Assembly (NCBI RefSeq): GCF_007341385.1
Contig: NZ_VJYD01000002.1
Span: 461,790 to 525,789, forward strand
DNA: 64,000 nt
Origin: Flavobacterium daemonense
GTDB lineage: Bacteria; Bacteroidota; Bacteroidia; Flavobacteriales; Flavobacteriaceae
Reading direction: 5' to 3'
Made by a program: the position numbers and the translations under genes. Positions 1 through 7,857 of the stretch are shown piece after piece. A model generated the notes under the pieces. That model was given only the letters and a program-made list of their open reading frames with translations, was not told the origin of the DNA and searched no databases. Numbering within the stretch: position 1 is the stretch's first letter; the number at the start of each line of letters is the position of its first letter.

Positions 1-2
1 AT

Positions 3-392
3 GATTTGGAAATTGAAATATTTAACCCATATGATGGCGAAAACGTAAGTTATCTGGAAATCGATTTTGAAATGGGTCCACAGTATTTCAAAAATTACTT
101 TCAGCAGTATAAGTTTGAAATTGCCAAACACAATAAGCTGAATGCTTTATTTGAGATTGAAAAGGGACTTGGTTTCATCGGAATTTATGATGGAAGAAAA
201 GAAGGTTTTTATACTTTGAAAAATGCAGATAATGGCGTTTTTACATTTGTCATCAATGGCGTTTTTGAAATTGAAAACCGACTTTTGGAAGCCAAAGATG
301 GTTTAGGAATAAAAAAAATTTCAACCATCGAATGGGAAGCTTTGTCTGAAAACGCCATTTTGTTGGTAATTGAAGTGCCGTTGAAGTTTTAA
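3..392 (+). CDS. Pirin-like bicupin protein, C-terminal part (partial at window edge)
   Basis: The reading frame is open from the first bases of the window with no stop, so the gene very probably begins upstream and only about 129 C-terminal codons are visible. The TTG near base 6 is probably not its start. The visible part ends in a cupin-like pattern (GVFEIENRLL, then KDGLGI, then EALSENAILLVIEVP). This resembles the C-terminal cupin of pirin/YhhW-type quercetin dioxygenase-like proteins. The metal-binding N-terminal cupin is not visible, so activity cannot be judged. The next gene begins 9 bases downstream on the same strand, suggesting a shared transcript. The pirin assignment is by resemblance only. 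Confidence 0.55.
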   Translation, partial: DLEIEIFNPYDGENVSYLEIDFEMGPQYFKNYFQQYKFEIAKHNKLNALFEIEKGLGFIGIYDGRKEGFYTLKNADNGVFTFVINGVFEIENRLLEAKDGLGIKKISTIEWEALSENAILLVIEVPLKF

Positions 393-401
393 AATTTAGG
401 A

Positions 402-902
402 ATGGAAATCAGAAAAATAAAATTGGCATACCGAATTGTAATCGACAGTTCTTCGACTTTTTTGTGGGACAAATATGTTTTTGAAGATACTTTCAAAGAA
501 TATCAAATGCAGAGCCAGCAATTTAATTCGGAAACAAATCCAAAAAACACCTTTCGCGAATTATTGGCCGAAAATGAAAAAGCAGAAAAATTGCATTTTC
601 TCACCGGAATCGCGGCGAGCGGCTACGTCGATCAATTAAAAGGAAATTTTCATCGCGTGACAGATGTTCTCGGAAACAACTATTTTCCATTTATCAATTA
701 TCAGTTGGATATTATCAATACGGATATTACGGATTTATCAAAACATAAAATCGGAATCACCTTTTATTCGCCTTTGCTAACATATTTTGGAATTGTGGAA
801 GGAAATTATCTGGTTTCAAAAAATACGGAAGAAACTAATGAATTTGAAACCATCATGTTTCCTGTTCAAAAGAATTTGTCAATCTGTTTTCTCCAAAAAT
901 AA
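402..902 (+). CDS. Hypothetical protein, 166 aa
   Basis: I do not recognise this family. The ATG at 402 lies 9 bases after the stop of the pirin-like gene, so the two are probably co-transcribed. The product is soluble-looking, with no signal peptide and no membrane segment. It is acidic and rich in Asn, Phe and Tyr. Codon use (AAA, GAA, AAT rich) matches its neighbours, so it looks native. No catalytic motif is evident. The gene is followed by a long non-coding stretch that carries an R-A repeat. Confidence 0.6.
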   Translation: MEIRKIKLAYRIVIDSSSTFLWDKYVFEDTFKEYQMQSQQFNSETNPKNTFRELLAENEKAEKLHFLTGIAASGYVDQLKGNFHRVTDVLGNNYFPFINYQLDIINTDITDLSKHKIGITFYSPLLTYFGIVEGNYLVSKNTEETNEFETIMFPVQKNLSICFLQK

Positions 903-934
903 ATAGTAAGCATATCACTGAGTGTAATTATTTT

Positions 935-1070
935 AACACATAGAAACATAGATTTTTTAAACTTTTTAAAGGCGCTTCACTTGCATTAAAAAACATAGGC
1001 TATGTGTTAGAAACTAGTTTCTTTTTGTATTCTTTTTTGTACACATTCAAAATCTATGTTTCTATGTGTT
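935..1070. repeat. R-A intergenic inverted repeat, copy 1
   Basis: Two perfect 22-base arms (935-956 and 1049-1070, built on ACACATAGAAACATAG and its complement) enclose about 92 bases. The interior holds a smaller palindrome, ACATAGGCTATGT (992-1004). A second copy with the same arms and the same interior phrase (AAAGGCG.TTCACTTGCATT) lies at 41941-42091. The rest of the 455-base gap before pgk (1071-1316) is AT-rich, and I see no gene in it. Confidence 0.85.
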
Positions 1071-1316
1071 GAATTTTTTTCAAATTAATGCCACAATACA
1101 ATTAAGTAAAAAACAGAAATTTTTTGTTTCATTTTTTGCCTTTTCTGCTAGTCTCTAAGCAGGAATGGCTTTTTTTTGATTAAAGTTGATGGGAATTTGC
1201 ATTTAAAATTGTGTTTAATATTTAATAAACCAATTTATTTGTGAAATTATAACGTTTTCGTTCTTTTAATTATCGATTTTTTAGTTTATCCGAATTTATT
1301 AGTACTGCAAAAGTTC

Positions 1317-1324
1317 TATATTTG
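1317..1324 (+). promoter_or_regulatory. Predicted pgk promoter, -7 box TATATTTG
   Basis: TATATTTG matches the Bacteroidota -7 consensus TAnnTTTG exactly and lies 33 bases before the pgk ATG. No convincing -33 TTG/TTTG box is seen at the usual spacing. Confidence 0.6.
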
Positions 1325-1357
1325 TTGTTCTTTCAAAAAAATTAAAAAACTAGTCAA

Positions 1358-2545
1358 ATGAAAACTTTAAACGATTTCGATTTTAAAAATAAAAAAGCAA
1401 TTATTCGTGTTGATTTTAATGTCCCTTTAGATGAAAATTTCAATGTAACTGATGCAACACGTATTGAAGCTGCGAAACCTACAATTGATGCTATTTTAGC
1501 GCAAGGAGGAAGTGTAATCTTAATGTCGCATTTAGGGCGTCCAAAAGGTGCTGAAGAAAAATATTCATTAAAACATATCTTGAAAACGGCTTCTGAAATT
1601 TTAGGAGTTCAAGTTCAGTTTGCTTCAGACTGCGTTGGCGAGCCAGCTCAAACTGCTGCTAAAAACCTAAAACCAGGGGAAGTTCTTTTATTAGAAAATT
1701 TACGTTTCCATGCTGAAGAAGAAGCTGGAGATGTTGCTTTTGCAAAAGAATTGGCTTCACTTGGAGATATTTATGTAAACGATGCTTTTGGAACTGCTCA
1801 CAGAGCGCACGCTTCGACTACAATTATTGCTCAGTTTTTTCCAACTGAAAAATGTTTCGGAACATTATTAGCAAAAGAAATCGAGAGTTTGAATAAAGTT
1901 TTGAAAAACAGTGAAAAACCGGTAACTGCGGTTCTTGGAGGTTCTAAAGTTTCTTCAAAAATCACGGTTATCGAAAATATTTTGGATAAAGTGGACCACA
2001 TGATCATTGGCGGTGGTATGACTTTTACTTTCATCAAAGCACAAGGCGGAAAAATTGGTGAGTCAATCTGCGAAGATGATAAACAAGAATTGGCGCTTGA
2101 AATTTTAAGATTAGCTAAAGAAAAAGGTGTCCAAGTTCACATTCCAGTTGATGTAGTTGCTGCTGACGATTTCTCAAATACTGCAAATACACAAGTTGTT
2201 GATGTAACAGCAATTCCTGACGGATGGCAAGGTCTTGACGCTGGTCCAAAATCTTTGGAGAACTTCAAAAAAGTGATTTTAGAGTCTAAAACTATTTTAT
2301 GGAATGGTCCATTAGGAGTTTTTGAAATGGAAACTTTCTCAAAAGGAACAATTGCTTTAGGTGATTATATCGCTGAAGCAACTAAAAATGGTGCTTTTTC
2401 ATTAGTAGGTGGAGGAGATTCTGTTGCTGCTGTGAAACAATTTGGTCTTGAAGATAAAATGAGCTACGTTTCAACAGGTGGTGGAGCTATGCTAGAGATG
2501 CTTGAGGGCAAAGTTTTACCTGGAATTGCAGCAATTTTAGACTAA
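1358..2545 (+). CDS. pgk: Phosphoglycerate kinase
   Basis: Glycolytic and gluconeogenic enzyme that transfers a phosphoryl group between 1,3-bisphosphoglycerate and ADP in the cytoplasm. The 395-residue length is normal for the bacterial enzyme. Family signatures are present in order: RVDFNVPLD (residues 17-25), the 3-phosphoglycerate-binding SHLGRPKG (57-64), and the C-terminal nucleotide-binding GGGDSVAA loop near residue 351. The ATG at 1358 follows a good promoter and gives the canonical N-terminus. The gene appears monocistronic: the next gene has its own TAGTTTTG box. It is intact and not unusual. Confidence 0.97.
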   Translation: MKTLNDFDFKNKKAIIRVDFNVPLDENFNVTDATRIEAAKPTIDAILAQGGSVILMSHLGRPKGAEEKYSLKHILKTASEILGVQVQFASDCVGEPAQTAAKNLKPGEVLLLENLRFHAEEEAGDVAFAKELASLGDIYVNDAFGTAHRAHASTTIIAQFFPTEKCFGTLLAKEIESLNKVLKNSEKPVTAVLGGSKVSSKITVIENILDKVDHMIIGGGMTFTFIKAQGGKIGESICEDDKQELALEILRLAKEKGVQVHIPVDVVAADDFSNTANTQVVDVTAIPDGWQGLDAGPKSLENFKKVILESKTILWNGPLGVFEMETFSKGTIALGDYIAEATKNGAFSLVGGGDSVAAVKQFGLEDKMSYVSTGGGAMLEMLEGKVLPGIAAILD

Positions 2546-2593
2546 AATATCACAATTAACATTTTTTTGCGTATTTTTAAACACTAAACTTTT

Positions 2594-2601
2594 TAGTTTT
2601 G
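2594..2601 (+). promoter_or_regulatory. Predicted promoter, -7 box TAGTTTTG
   Basis: An exact TAnnTTTG match 55 bases before the chosen ATG (2656) of the lytic transglycosylase gene. A TTTG lies at 2566-2569 but is 24 bases away, slightly far for a -33 element. Confidence 0.5.
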
Positions 2602-2655
2602 CAAAAATAAGCATCTTATAATTGTTTGATTTATAAGATTTTAAAAAAATGTTAT

Positions 2656-4488
2656 ATGATTGTACGGAAAATATCTATAATAGTAGGAGCTCTATGTTCA
2701 ATGTCGATGTTTGCACAGCAATCTGCATCATCAGAAACTGAAATAAAGCCGGAAGTAAAATTATCGTATCTAGACTCGGTTAAAAGCACTTTCAAAAAAA
2801 ATGAGATGGCTGCAAAAGCAGACAGTCTTTGGATGAAAGAATTAACAAGTCTTGATATTTACGATGATTTATCGAAAGATATTCAAACTATTAATTCAGA
2901 TGTTACGGTCGATGAAGAATTGCCAACAGAATTGTTGAAACAGCGATTACAGGCAATGAACGAAAAATCGCCTTTTCATATCGAGTACAATCAAGGTTTA
3001 GAAAACATAATAAAGTCATTTCTTAAGAATCGCAAAAAGTCATTTTCTCGATTAATGGCTTTATCAGAATACTACTTCCCAATTTTTGAAGAGTCTTTTG
3101 CAAAAAACAATATTCCTTTAGAAATAAAATATTTAGCCGTTGTAGAATCTGCTTTAAATCCTAAAGCAGTTTCTAAAATGGGCGCTACAGGACTTTGGCA
3201 GTTCATGTACGGAACAGGAAAACAATATGCGCTGAAAATCGATTCATATGTTGATGAGCGTAGTGATCCTATGAAAGCTACTGCGGCCGCAAGTGATTAC
3301 TTTACTAAAATGTTTGAAGTTTTTGGTGATTGGGAACTGGTTTTGGCTTCTTATAATTCAGGACCTGGAAATGTTACCAAAGCAATTCGTCGTTCTGAAG
3401 GGAAAACAAATTACTGGGATATTCGTAGTAATCTTCCGAAAGAAACCCAAGGTTATGTACCGGCCTTTTACGCAACAATGTATCTTTTTGAATATCATAA
3501 AGAACACGGAATCAACCCAGAAAGAGCTGTTGTAAAGAACTTCGAAACGGATACAATAAATATTAAAAAAGAAATGACTTTCAAACAAATCGCCGATTTG
3601 CTTGATATGCCTCAATCTCAAATTCAGCTTTTAAATCCTTCTTATAAATTAAATGTAGTGCCTTATTATCAAGGTGAACAGCATTTTTTACGTCTTCCGA
3701 AGGATAAAATCGCCACTTTCGTTTCAAACGAAAAACAAATTTATGCTTATGTAGATTACCAATCTGCAAATCGTGCACTTCCAGTAAAACTTGCTCTTAA
3801 GGTAGCGCCAAAAGCGAAACCTCATCAAGAAAAAATTATTGACACAGATATGCAGCTTTATAAGGTGCAGAAAGGTGATAACTTAGGTGCTATTGCCGAA
3901 AAATATAATGTCGATATCGCCGAGTTAAAGAAGTGGAATAACTTAAAATCAAACTCTGTTGCATTAGGAAGAACATTGAAAATCAAGTCGGATGTTGATC
4001 CTGCGAAGATTTCAAAAGATGCAAAATCAAGTCTTGCAGTTGAGAAAAAATCGGAAGAGGCAATTGCTTCTGCTGAGGATAAAGATAAAAATGCTGCAGA
4101 GCCTCAAGAATATGTTGTAGCTGCAGGAGATAATTTAGGTAGCATTGCTAAAAAATTCGGTACGACTATTGCGGAGTTAAAAGAACTTAATGGTCTTACT
4201 TCAAACAATATTGGTTTAGGAAAAACATTAGTGATTTCTAAAGAAGTACCTGTAATTGAAGAAACTGCAAATGTAAATACAGCGTTAGCAGCAAATGCGT
4301 CTGTAGATTCATTTAAGAAAAGTGCGGTATCTAAAAAAATCAGCGAAGATTATTACGTTAAAAAAGGAGATTCTCTTTACAGCATTTCAAAAAAATATCC
4401 TGGAGTTACAATTTCAGATATTAAAAAATGGAATGGCATTAAAGATGGAGATATAAAACCCGGAATGAAACTTAAAATAAACGGATAA
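2656..4488 (+). CDS. MltD-like membrane-bound lytic murein transglycosylase with three LysM domains
   Basis: Predicted exported peptidoglycan-cleaving enzyme of 610 residues. A signal peptide (MIVRKISIIVGALCSMSMFAQ) argues for the ATG at 2656; the frame stays open upstream to a TTG at 2626, but that would spoil the signal peptide. An SLT (family 1 transglycosylase) domain follows, with catalytic Glu at about residue 164 in VVESALNP and the downstream GATGLWQFM motif. Three LysM peptidoglycan-binding domains lie at about 402-444, 486-528 and 566-609, separated by low-complexity Lys/Ala/Ser linkers. The lipoprotein gene begins 45 bases downstream and may be co-transcribed. The domain assignment is firm; mltD is used only as an analogy. 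Confidence 0.92.
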   Translation: MIVRKISIIVGALCSMSMFAQQSASSETEIKPEVKLSYLDSVKSTFKKNEMAAKADSLWMKELTSLDIYDDLSKDIQTINSDVTVDEELPTELLKQRLQAMNEKSPFHIEYNQGLENIIKSFLKNRKKSFSRLMALSEYYFPIFEESFAKNNIPLEIKYLAVVESALNPKAVSKMGATGLWQFMYGTGKQYALKIDSYVDERSDPMKATAAASDYFTKMFEVFGDWELVLASYNSGPGNVTKAIRRSEGKTNYWDIRSNLPKETQGYVPAFYATMYLFEYHKEHGINPERAVVKNFETDTINIKKEMTFKQIADLLDMPQSQIQLLNPSYKLNVVPYYQGEQHFLRLPKDKIATFVSNEKQIYAYVDYQSANRALPVKLALKVAPKAKPHQEKIIDTDMQLYKVQKGDNLGAIAEKYNVDIAELKKWNNLKSNSVALGRTLKIKSDVDPAKISKDAKSSLAVEKKSEEAIASAEDKDKNAAEPQEYVVAAGDNLGSIAKKFGTTIAELKELNGLTSNNIGLGKTLVISKEVPVIEETANVNTALAANASVDSFKKSAVSKKISEDYYVKKGDSLYSISKKYPGVTISDIKKWNGIKDGDIKPGMKLKING

Positions 4489-4533
4489 TAAAAAAATCAT
4501 CTAAATTTGGGTTTTATTTCATAAATTAAAAAA

Positions 4534-5499
4534 ATGAATAAAACCCATTTTTTATTTCTAATACTGCCGTTTTTACTGGTTTCGTGTTTAAAAACCGATA
4601 AACAGTCTCAACCTGTATCTGGTAAAACCAATACCATTTCGGTCATTATCGATGATCAGTTGTGGTACGGCGAAGTTGGCGATACGATCAGAAATAAATT
4701 TGCATCGCCTGTTTTGGGCCTTACTCAAGAAGAACCTCTTTTTACAATAAATCAATATCCAGCGCGATTGCTTGAAGGTTTTGTAACCGACAGCCGAAGC
4801 ATTATCGTGGTCAAAAAAGCGGCATTGGATAAGTTTGAAATTATTCGCAGCAAAAAACTTCCTCACAACACTTTTCGCATTTATGGAAAATCGGTAGATG
4901 ATATTATCTGCAGCATTGAACTCAATGCGCCGCAAATGATTAAAATAATTCACGATGCTGAGATAGAGAAAATTCAGCAGGACAACAGCAAATCAATACT
5001 CAATCAGGCGATTATCAAAAATAAATTTCATGTTGCATTAGAAATCCCAGTTGGTTATGAATACATGCTGCATAAAAAGAATTTTATTTGGCTTAAAAGA
5101 AATATCATAAGCGGCAATACGAGTTTGCTCATTTATGAGATTCCGATAACATCTTTTAAGAAATCAAATGTTGTAGCAGATATAATCAAAATGCGGGATT
5201 CTGTTGGAGGCTACATCAAAGGGAGAGAACCAAACACCCGAATGATTACTGGCGAAGCTTACGCGCCATATTTTACCAATATACTTCTAGACGGTAAAAA
5301 AGCGTATGAAACCAAAGGAAGCTGGGAAATGAGAAATGATTTCATGGCAGGACCTTTTATCAATTATGCAATTCTTGACGAAACTCATAATCGAATTTTG
5401 GTTATTGAAGGCTTTTGTTATTCACCATCTAATCAAGAACGTGATTTGATGATGGAATTAGAAGCGATTATTAAAACTGTCAAAATTGATAAAAAGTAA
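4534..5499 (+). CDS. DUF4837 family lipoprotein
   Basis: Lipoprotein of 321 residues with a type II signal: hydrophobic FLFLILPFLLVSC ending in a lipobox, with the lipidated Cys at residue 18. The body resembles DUF4837, a Bacteroidota-only family of unknown function (features such as IDDQLWYGEVGD and the C-terminal FINYAILDE segment). It follows the lytic transglycosylase by 45 bases, so a cell-envelope role is plausible, but no activity can be inferred. The gene is intact with normal codon use, and is followed by an R-D repeat rather than another gene. Confidence 0.75.
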   Translation: MNKTHFLFLILPFLLVSCLKTDKQSQPVSGKTNTISVIIDDQLWYGEVGDTIRNKFASPVLGLTQEEPLFTINQYPARLLEGFVTDSRSIIVVKKAALDKFEIIRSKKLPHNTFRIYGKSVDDIICSIELNAPQMIKIIHDAEIEKIQQDNSKSILNQAIIKNKFHVALEIPVGYEYMLHKKNFIWLKRNIISGNTSLLIYEIPITSFKKSNVVADIIKMRDSVGGYIKGREPNTRMITGEAYAPYFTNILLDGKKAYETKGSWEMRNDFMAGPFINYAILDETHNRILVIEGFCYSPSNQERDLMMELEAIIKTVKIDKK

Positions 5500-5512
5500 G
5501 TGTTTCTTATTT

Positions 5513-5605
5513 TTTAACCGCAAGGTTCGCAAAATTTTATAAAAGCACGATAAATTAAAAACATTATTGACCCTTGCGTAATTCTTTGCGGCCCTTGCGG
5601 TTAAA
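5513..5605. repeat. R-D intergenic inverted repeat, copy 1
   Basis: Imperfect palindrome with 13-base outer arms, TTTAACCGCAAGG (5513-5525) and its complement (5593-5605). Inside are further TTCGCAA/TTGCG matches and a shared AAAGCACG phrase. A second copy with perfect 18-base arms is at 36776-36868. After it, 5606-5643 holds decayed CTGAAACCT words resembling family R-G. Confidence 0.8.
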
Positions 5606-5643
5606 TCTGAAACCTAAATCCTGAAACTTCAAAACATTTTTCT

Positions 5644-5651
5644 TAAATTTG
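5644..5651 (+). promoter_or_regulatory. Predicted promoter, -7 box TAAATTTG
   Basis: Exact TAnnTTTG consensus ending 28 bases before the ATG of the DUF1579 lipoprotein gene. Confidence 0.6.
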
Positions 5652-5679
5652 TTTGTAACAAACGTAAAAACAAATACTT

Positions 5680-6327
5680 ATGAAAAATGTAACCGGAATA
5701 TTAGTAGTATTGATTTTGAGTTTTATTTCTTGTAAAAAAGAAGTGAAAACAGAAACTGAAGCCGCAAAAAATTTAGATAGTATTAAAACGGAAGAGCCAG
5801 TTGCTGAAGCTGAAACACCTGTAGATTCTGCAACTGAAGTAAAAGCTTGGCAAGATTATGCGACTCCTAGCGAAACTCACAAAATAATGGCTGAAGAAGC
5901 TGGAACATGGAATTGTGAAATGACTTTTTGGTATGAGCCAAACGGAAAGCCTGAAAAAGCAACTTCGACTGCAAATGTGAAAATGGTTCTTGGAGGACGT
6001 TATCAAGAATCAGATTATAAAGGAACTATTATGGGAGCTCCGTTTGAAGGAAAAGGAACTTTGGCTTATAACAACGTTACTAAAGAATATACGAATACTT
6101 TTATCGACAATATGGGAACCGGAATGATGGTGGCAATGGGCAAATATGACGAAGGTTCAAAAACGATCGAATTGAAAGGAGAAGTTGTAAATCCAGTGAC
6201 GGGCAAAAAAGCGCCATATCGTGAACTTTATCACATTGTTGACGCGACAACTCGAAAAATGGAAATGTTTGACACTAAAAACGGCGCTGAATATAAAAGC
6301 ATGGAAATCGTGATGAAGAAAAAATAA
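5680..6327 (+). CDS. DUF1579 family lipoprotein
   Basis: Predicted lipoprotein of 215 residues. The N-terminus ILVVLILSFISC is a lipoprotein signal with Cys at residue 18. A Glu/Ala-rich tether of about 45 residues follows, then a DUF1579-type beta-rich domain (from about residue 60; EEAGTWNCEM and GGRYQESDYKG are typical). The family's function is unknown. The gene has its own promoter and is followed by a strong hairpin, so it is probably monocistronic. It is intact, with nothing foreign in composition. Confidence 0.8.
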   Translation: MKNVTGILVVLILSFISCKKEVKTETEAAKNLDSIKTEEPVAEAETPVDSATEVKAWQDYATPSETHKIMAEEAGTWNCEMTFWYEPNGKPEKATSTANVKMVLGGRYQESDYKGTIMGAPFEGKGTLAYNNVTKEYTNTFIDNMGTGMMVAMGKYDEGSKTIELKGEVVNPVTGKKAPYRELYHIVDATTRKMEMFDTKNGAEYKSMEIVMKKK

Positions 6328-6347
6328 GTATTTAGTTTCGATTAAAT

Positions 6348-6388
6348 AATAGAAATCCCGATTGCAATTTGTGATCGGGATTTCTATT
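6348..6388 (+). terminator. Hairpin terminator after the DUF1579 gene
   Basis: A perfect 15-base stem (6348-6362 with 6374-6388, core AGAAATCCCGAT) encloses an 11-base loop. The only T run is short, so it may act as a terminator or as a transcript-stabilising stem. Confidence 0.65.
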
Positions 6389-6450
6389 TGATGTAATTTT
6401 GCGAAAATTAATAGTAAACAATAAACCCAAAACACGAAACGACATAAAGA

Positions 6451-6897
6451 ATGGAGTTAAAATGGAAAATAAAGCCGTTTGAGGCACTAACGGTTCACGA
6501 GCTATATGATTTGCTTAAACTACGAAGCGAGATCTTTGTAGTGGAACAAAACTGTGTTTATTTAGATCTTGACGGAAAGGACAAGAAAGGATTGCATTTG
6601 ATTGGTGAATATGACGGCAAAATTGTTGCTTACACGCGTTTGTTTGATGCTGGAATAAGTTTTGATAACGCATCGATAGGAAGAGTGGTTGTTGATGCCA
6701 ATTATCGCGACAGAAAATGGGGTCATGATTTAATGCGTGAATCAATTGCAGCTATTAAAGAAAATTTCGGGAAAGATCAAATTACGATTGGTGCGCAATT
6801 GTATTTAAAGAAATTCTACGAAAGTCATGGGTTTGTACAATCAAGCGAAATGTATCTTGAAGATGATATTGAACATATCGAGATGATCCGAGGATAA
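6451..6897 (+). CDS. GNAT family N-acetyltransferase, ElaA type
   Basis: Cytoplasmic protein of 148 residues that fits the ElaA branch of GNAT acetyltransferases. It starts with the typical LKWKIKPFEALTVHELYDLLKLR and RSEIFVVEQ segments. The acetyl-CoA-binding motif region is IGRVVVDANYRDRKWGHDLM at about residues 76-95. The C-terminal FYESHGFVQSSEMYLEDDIEHIEM motif is characteristic of ElaA. The substrate is unknown. The ATG at 6451 gives a family-length protein. It is a single gene between a hairpin and a non-coding spacer (6898-7046) in which I see no gene. Confidence 0.85.
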   Translation: MELKWKIKPFEALTVHELYDLLKLRSEIFVVEQNCVYLDLDGKDKKGLHLIGEYDGKIVAYTRLFDAGISFDNASIGRVVVDANYRDRKWGHDLMRESIAAIKENFGKDQITIGAQLYLKKFYESHGFVQSSEMYLEDDIEHIEMIRG

Positions 6898-7046
6898 AAA
6901 AACATTAATGCAAAAATGTTGCGTTATTGTTTTTGGTGTTTAAATTCTTTTAATAATTATCTATAAAACAATTTAATAGCGGTTTTTTTTGAAGTATTAC
7001 TTTAGGATAAATTGAAGTTGTTTTTTCCTTCGGGGAATTAAAAACT

Positions 7047-7850
7047 TTAAATTTTCGTAATCAAAAATTCAACTCTGCGGTCGTATTTGTCTCCTTTTCC
7101 TAATGGGAATTTATTACCGCAGCCTTGATACGTCATGCGGTTTTTGGATACTTTTTTTGAACTTAAATAATTAAAAACCGTTTTGGCGCGGTTCCAGGAA
7201 AGCCGTCTTTCTTTGGTTGCATTGTCGATTCCATCGTCATACATATCTGGAGTACAGCAAACGTGGCCTCGTATTTCAAATTGAAGACTTTTTTGCCGGA
7301 GCAGTATTTCGGCAATTTTGTCTAGTTCTTTTTTAGAAGATGAGGTAAGAACAGAACTTCCCATATCAAACAGAATGCTTTCTAAATATATTTTGTCGCC
7401 AACTTTTAAATTGTCTTTAAAAGAAGTATAAATTCCTTTTCCAAAGCTATTCCGTTTTACTACTATCAAATCGACCCGCCGATTCCGAGAACGGGTCTCG
7501 TGAAGGTTCTCAATCGTGTCAGGCCGGACCACAATACGGCCTTTTCCTTCTAAAATCACGATTTTGCTTTGATGAAATCCAGCATCTACCAATAAGTTCT
7601 GAATCGTATTGGCACGATTGTTTGATAATCTAAAATTATATTCGTCCGTACCGCGATCATCGCAGTAGCCGTAGATTTGAATTGATTCAACTTTTGTTGT
7701 ATCAATGCTTTTAATGAAATTAATTACAACTTCGGTTTGTTTGGGAGTCAGATCATATTTGTCAAACTCAAAATAAATGGTTTCAATAGGTTTTTGCTGT
7801 GCCGATAAATTGTAAATAATAAACAGAAATAGGGCTAAACAAAGTTTCAT
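7047..7850 (-). CDS. Secreted protein with two tandem OmpA-like domains
   Basis: Exported protein of 267 residues with a short signal peptide (KLCLALFLFIIYNLSAQ). It carries two OmpA/MotB C-terminal-type peptidoglycan-binding domains. The first is at about residues 23-130 (YFEFDKYDLTPKQ, then DDRGTDEYNFRLSNNRA, ending RSRNRRVDLIV). The second is at about 150-267 (ILFDMGSSVL, then the variant GHVCCTPDM in place of the usual G-H-T-D, ending DRRVEFLI). There is no membrane barrel, so it probably acts as a periplasmic peptidoglycan-linked protein. It lies 7 bases after the CtpA-type protease on the same strand and is probably co-transcribed. The C-C pair in the second domain is unusual. Confidence 0.85.
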   Translation of the reverse strand: MKLCLALFLFIIYNLSAQQKPIETIYFEFDKYDLTPKQTEVVINFIKSIDTTKVESIQIYGYCDDRGTDEYNFRLSNNRANTIQNLLVDAGFHQSKIVILEGKGRIVVRPDTIENLHETRSRNRRVDLIVVKRNSFGKGIYTSFKDNLKVGDKIYLESILFDMGSSVLTSSSKKELDKIAEILLRQKSLQFEIRGHVCCTPDMYDDGIDNATKERRLSWNRAKTVFNYLSSKKVSKNRMTYQGCGNKFPLGKGDKYDRRVEFLITKI

Positions 7851-7857
7851 TTCATTT

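Noticed and set aside
935..1070. CRISPR-like or transposon-end reading of the intergenic repeats
   Set aside because: Copies are single, widely spaced and palindromic, with no regular spacers, no cas genes and no transposase nearby, so neither a CRISPR array nor a complete insertion sequence is supported.
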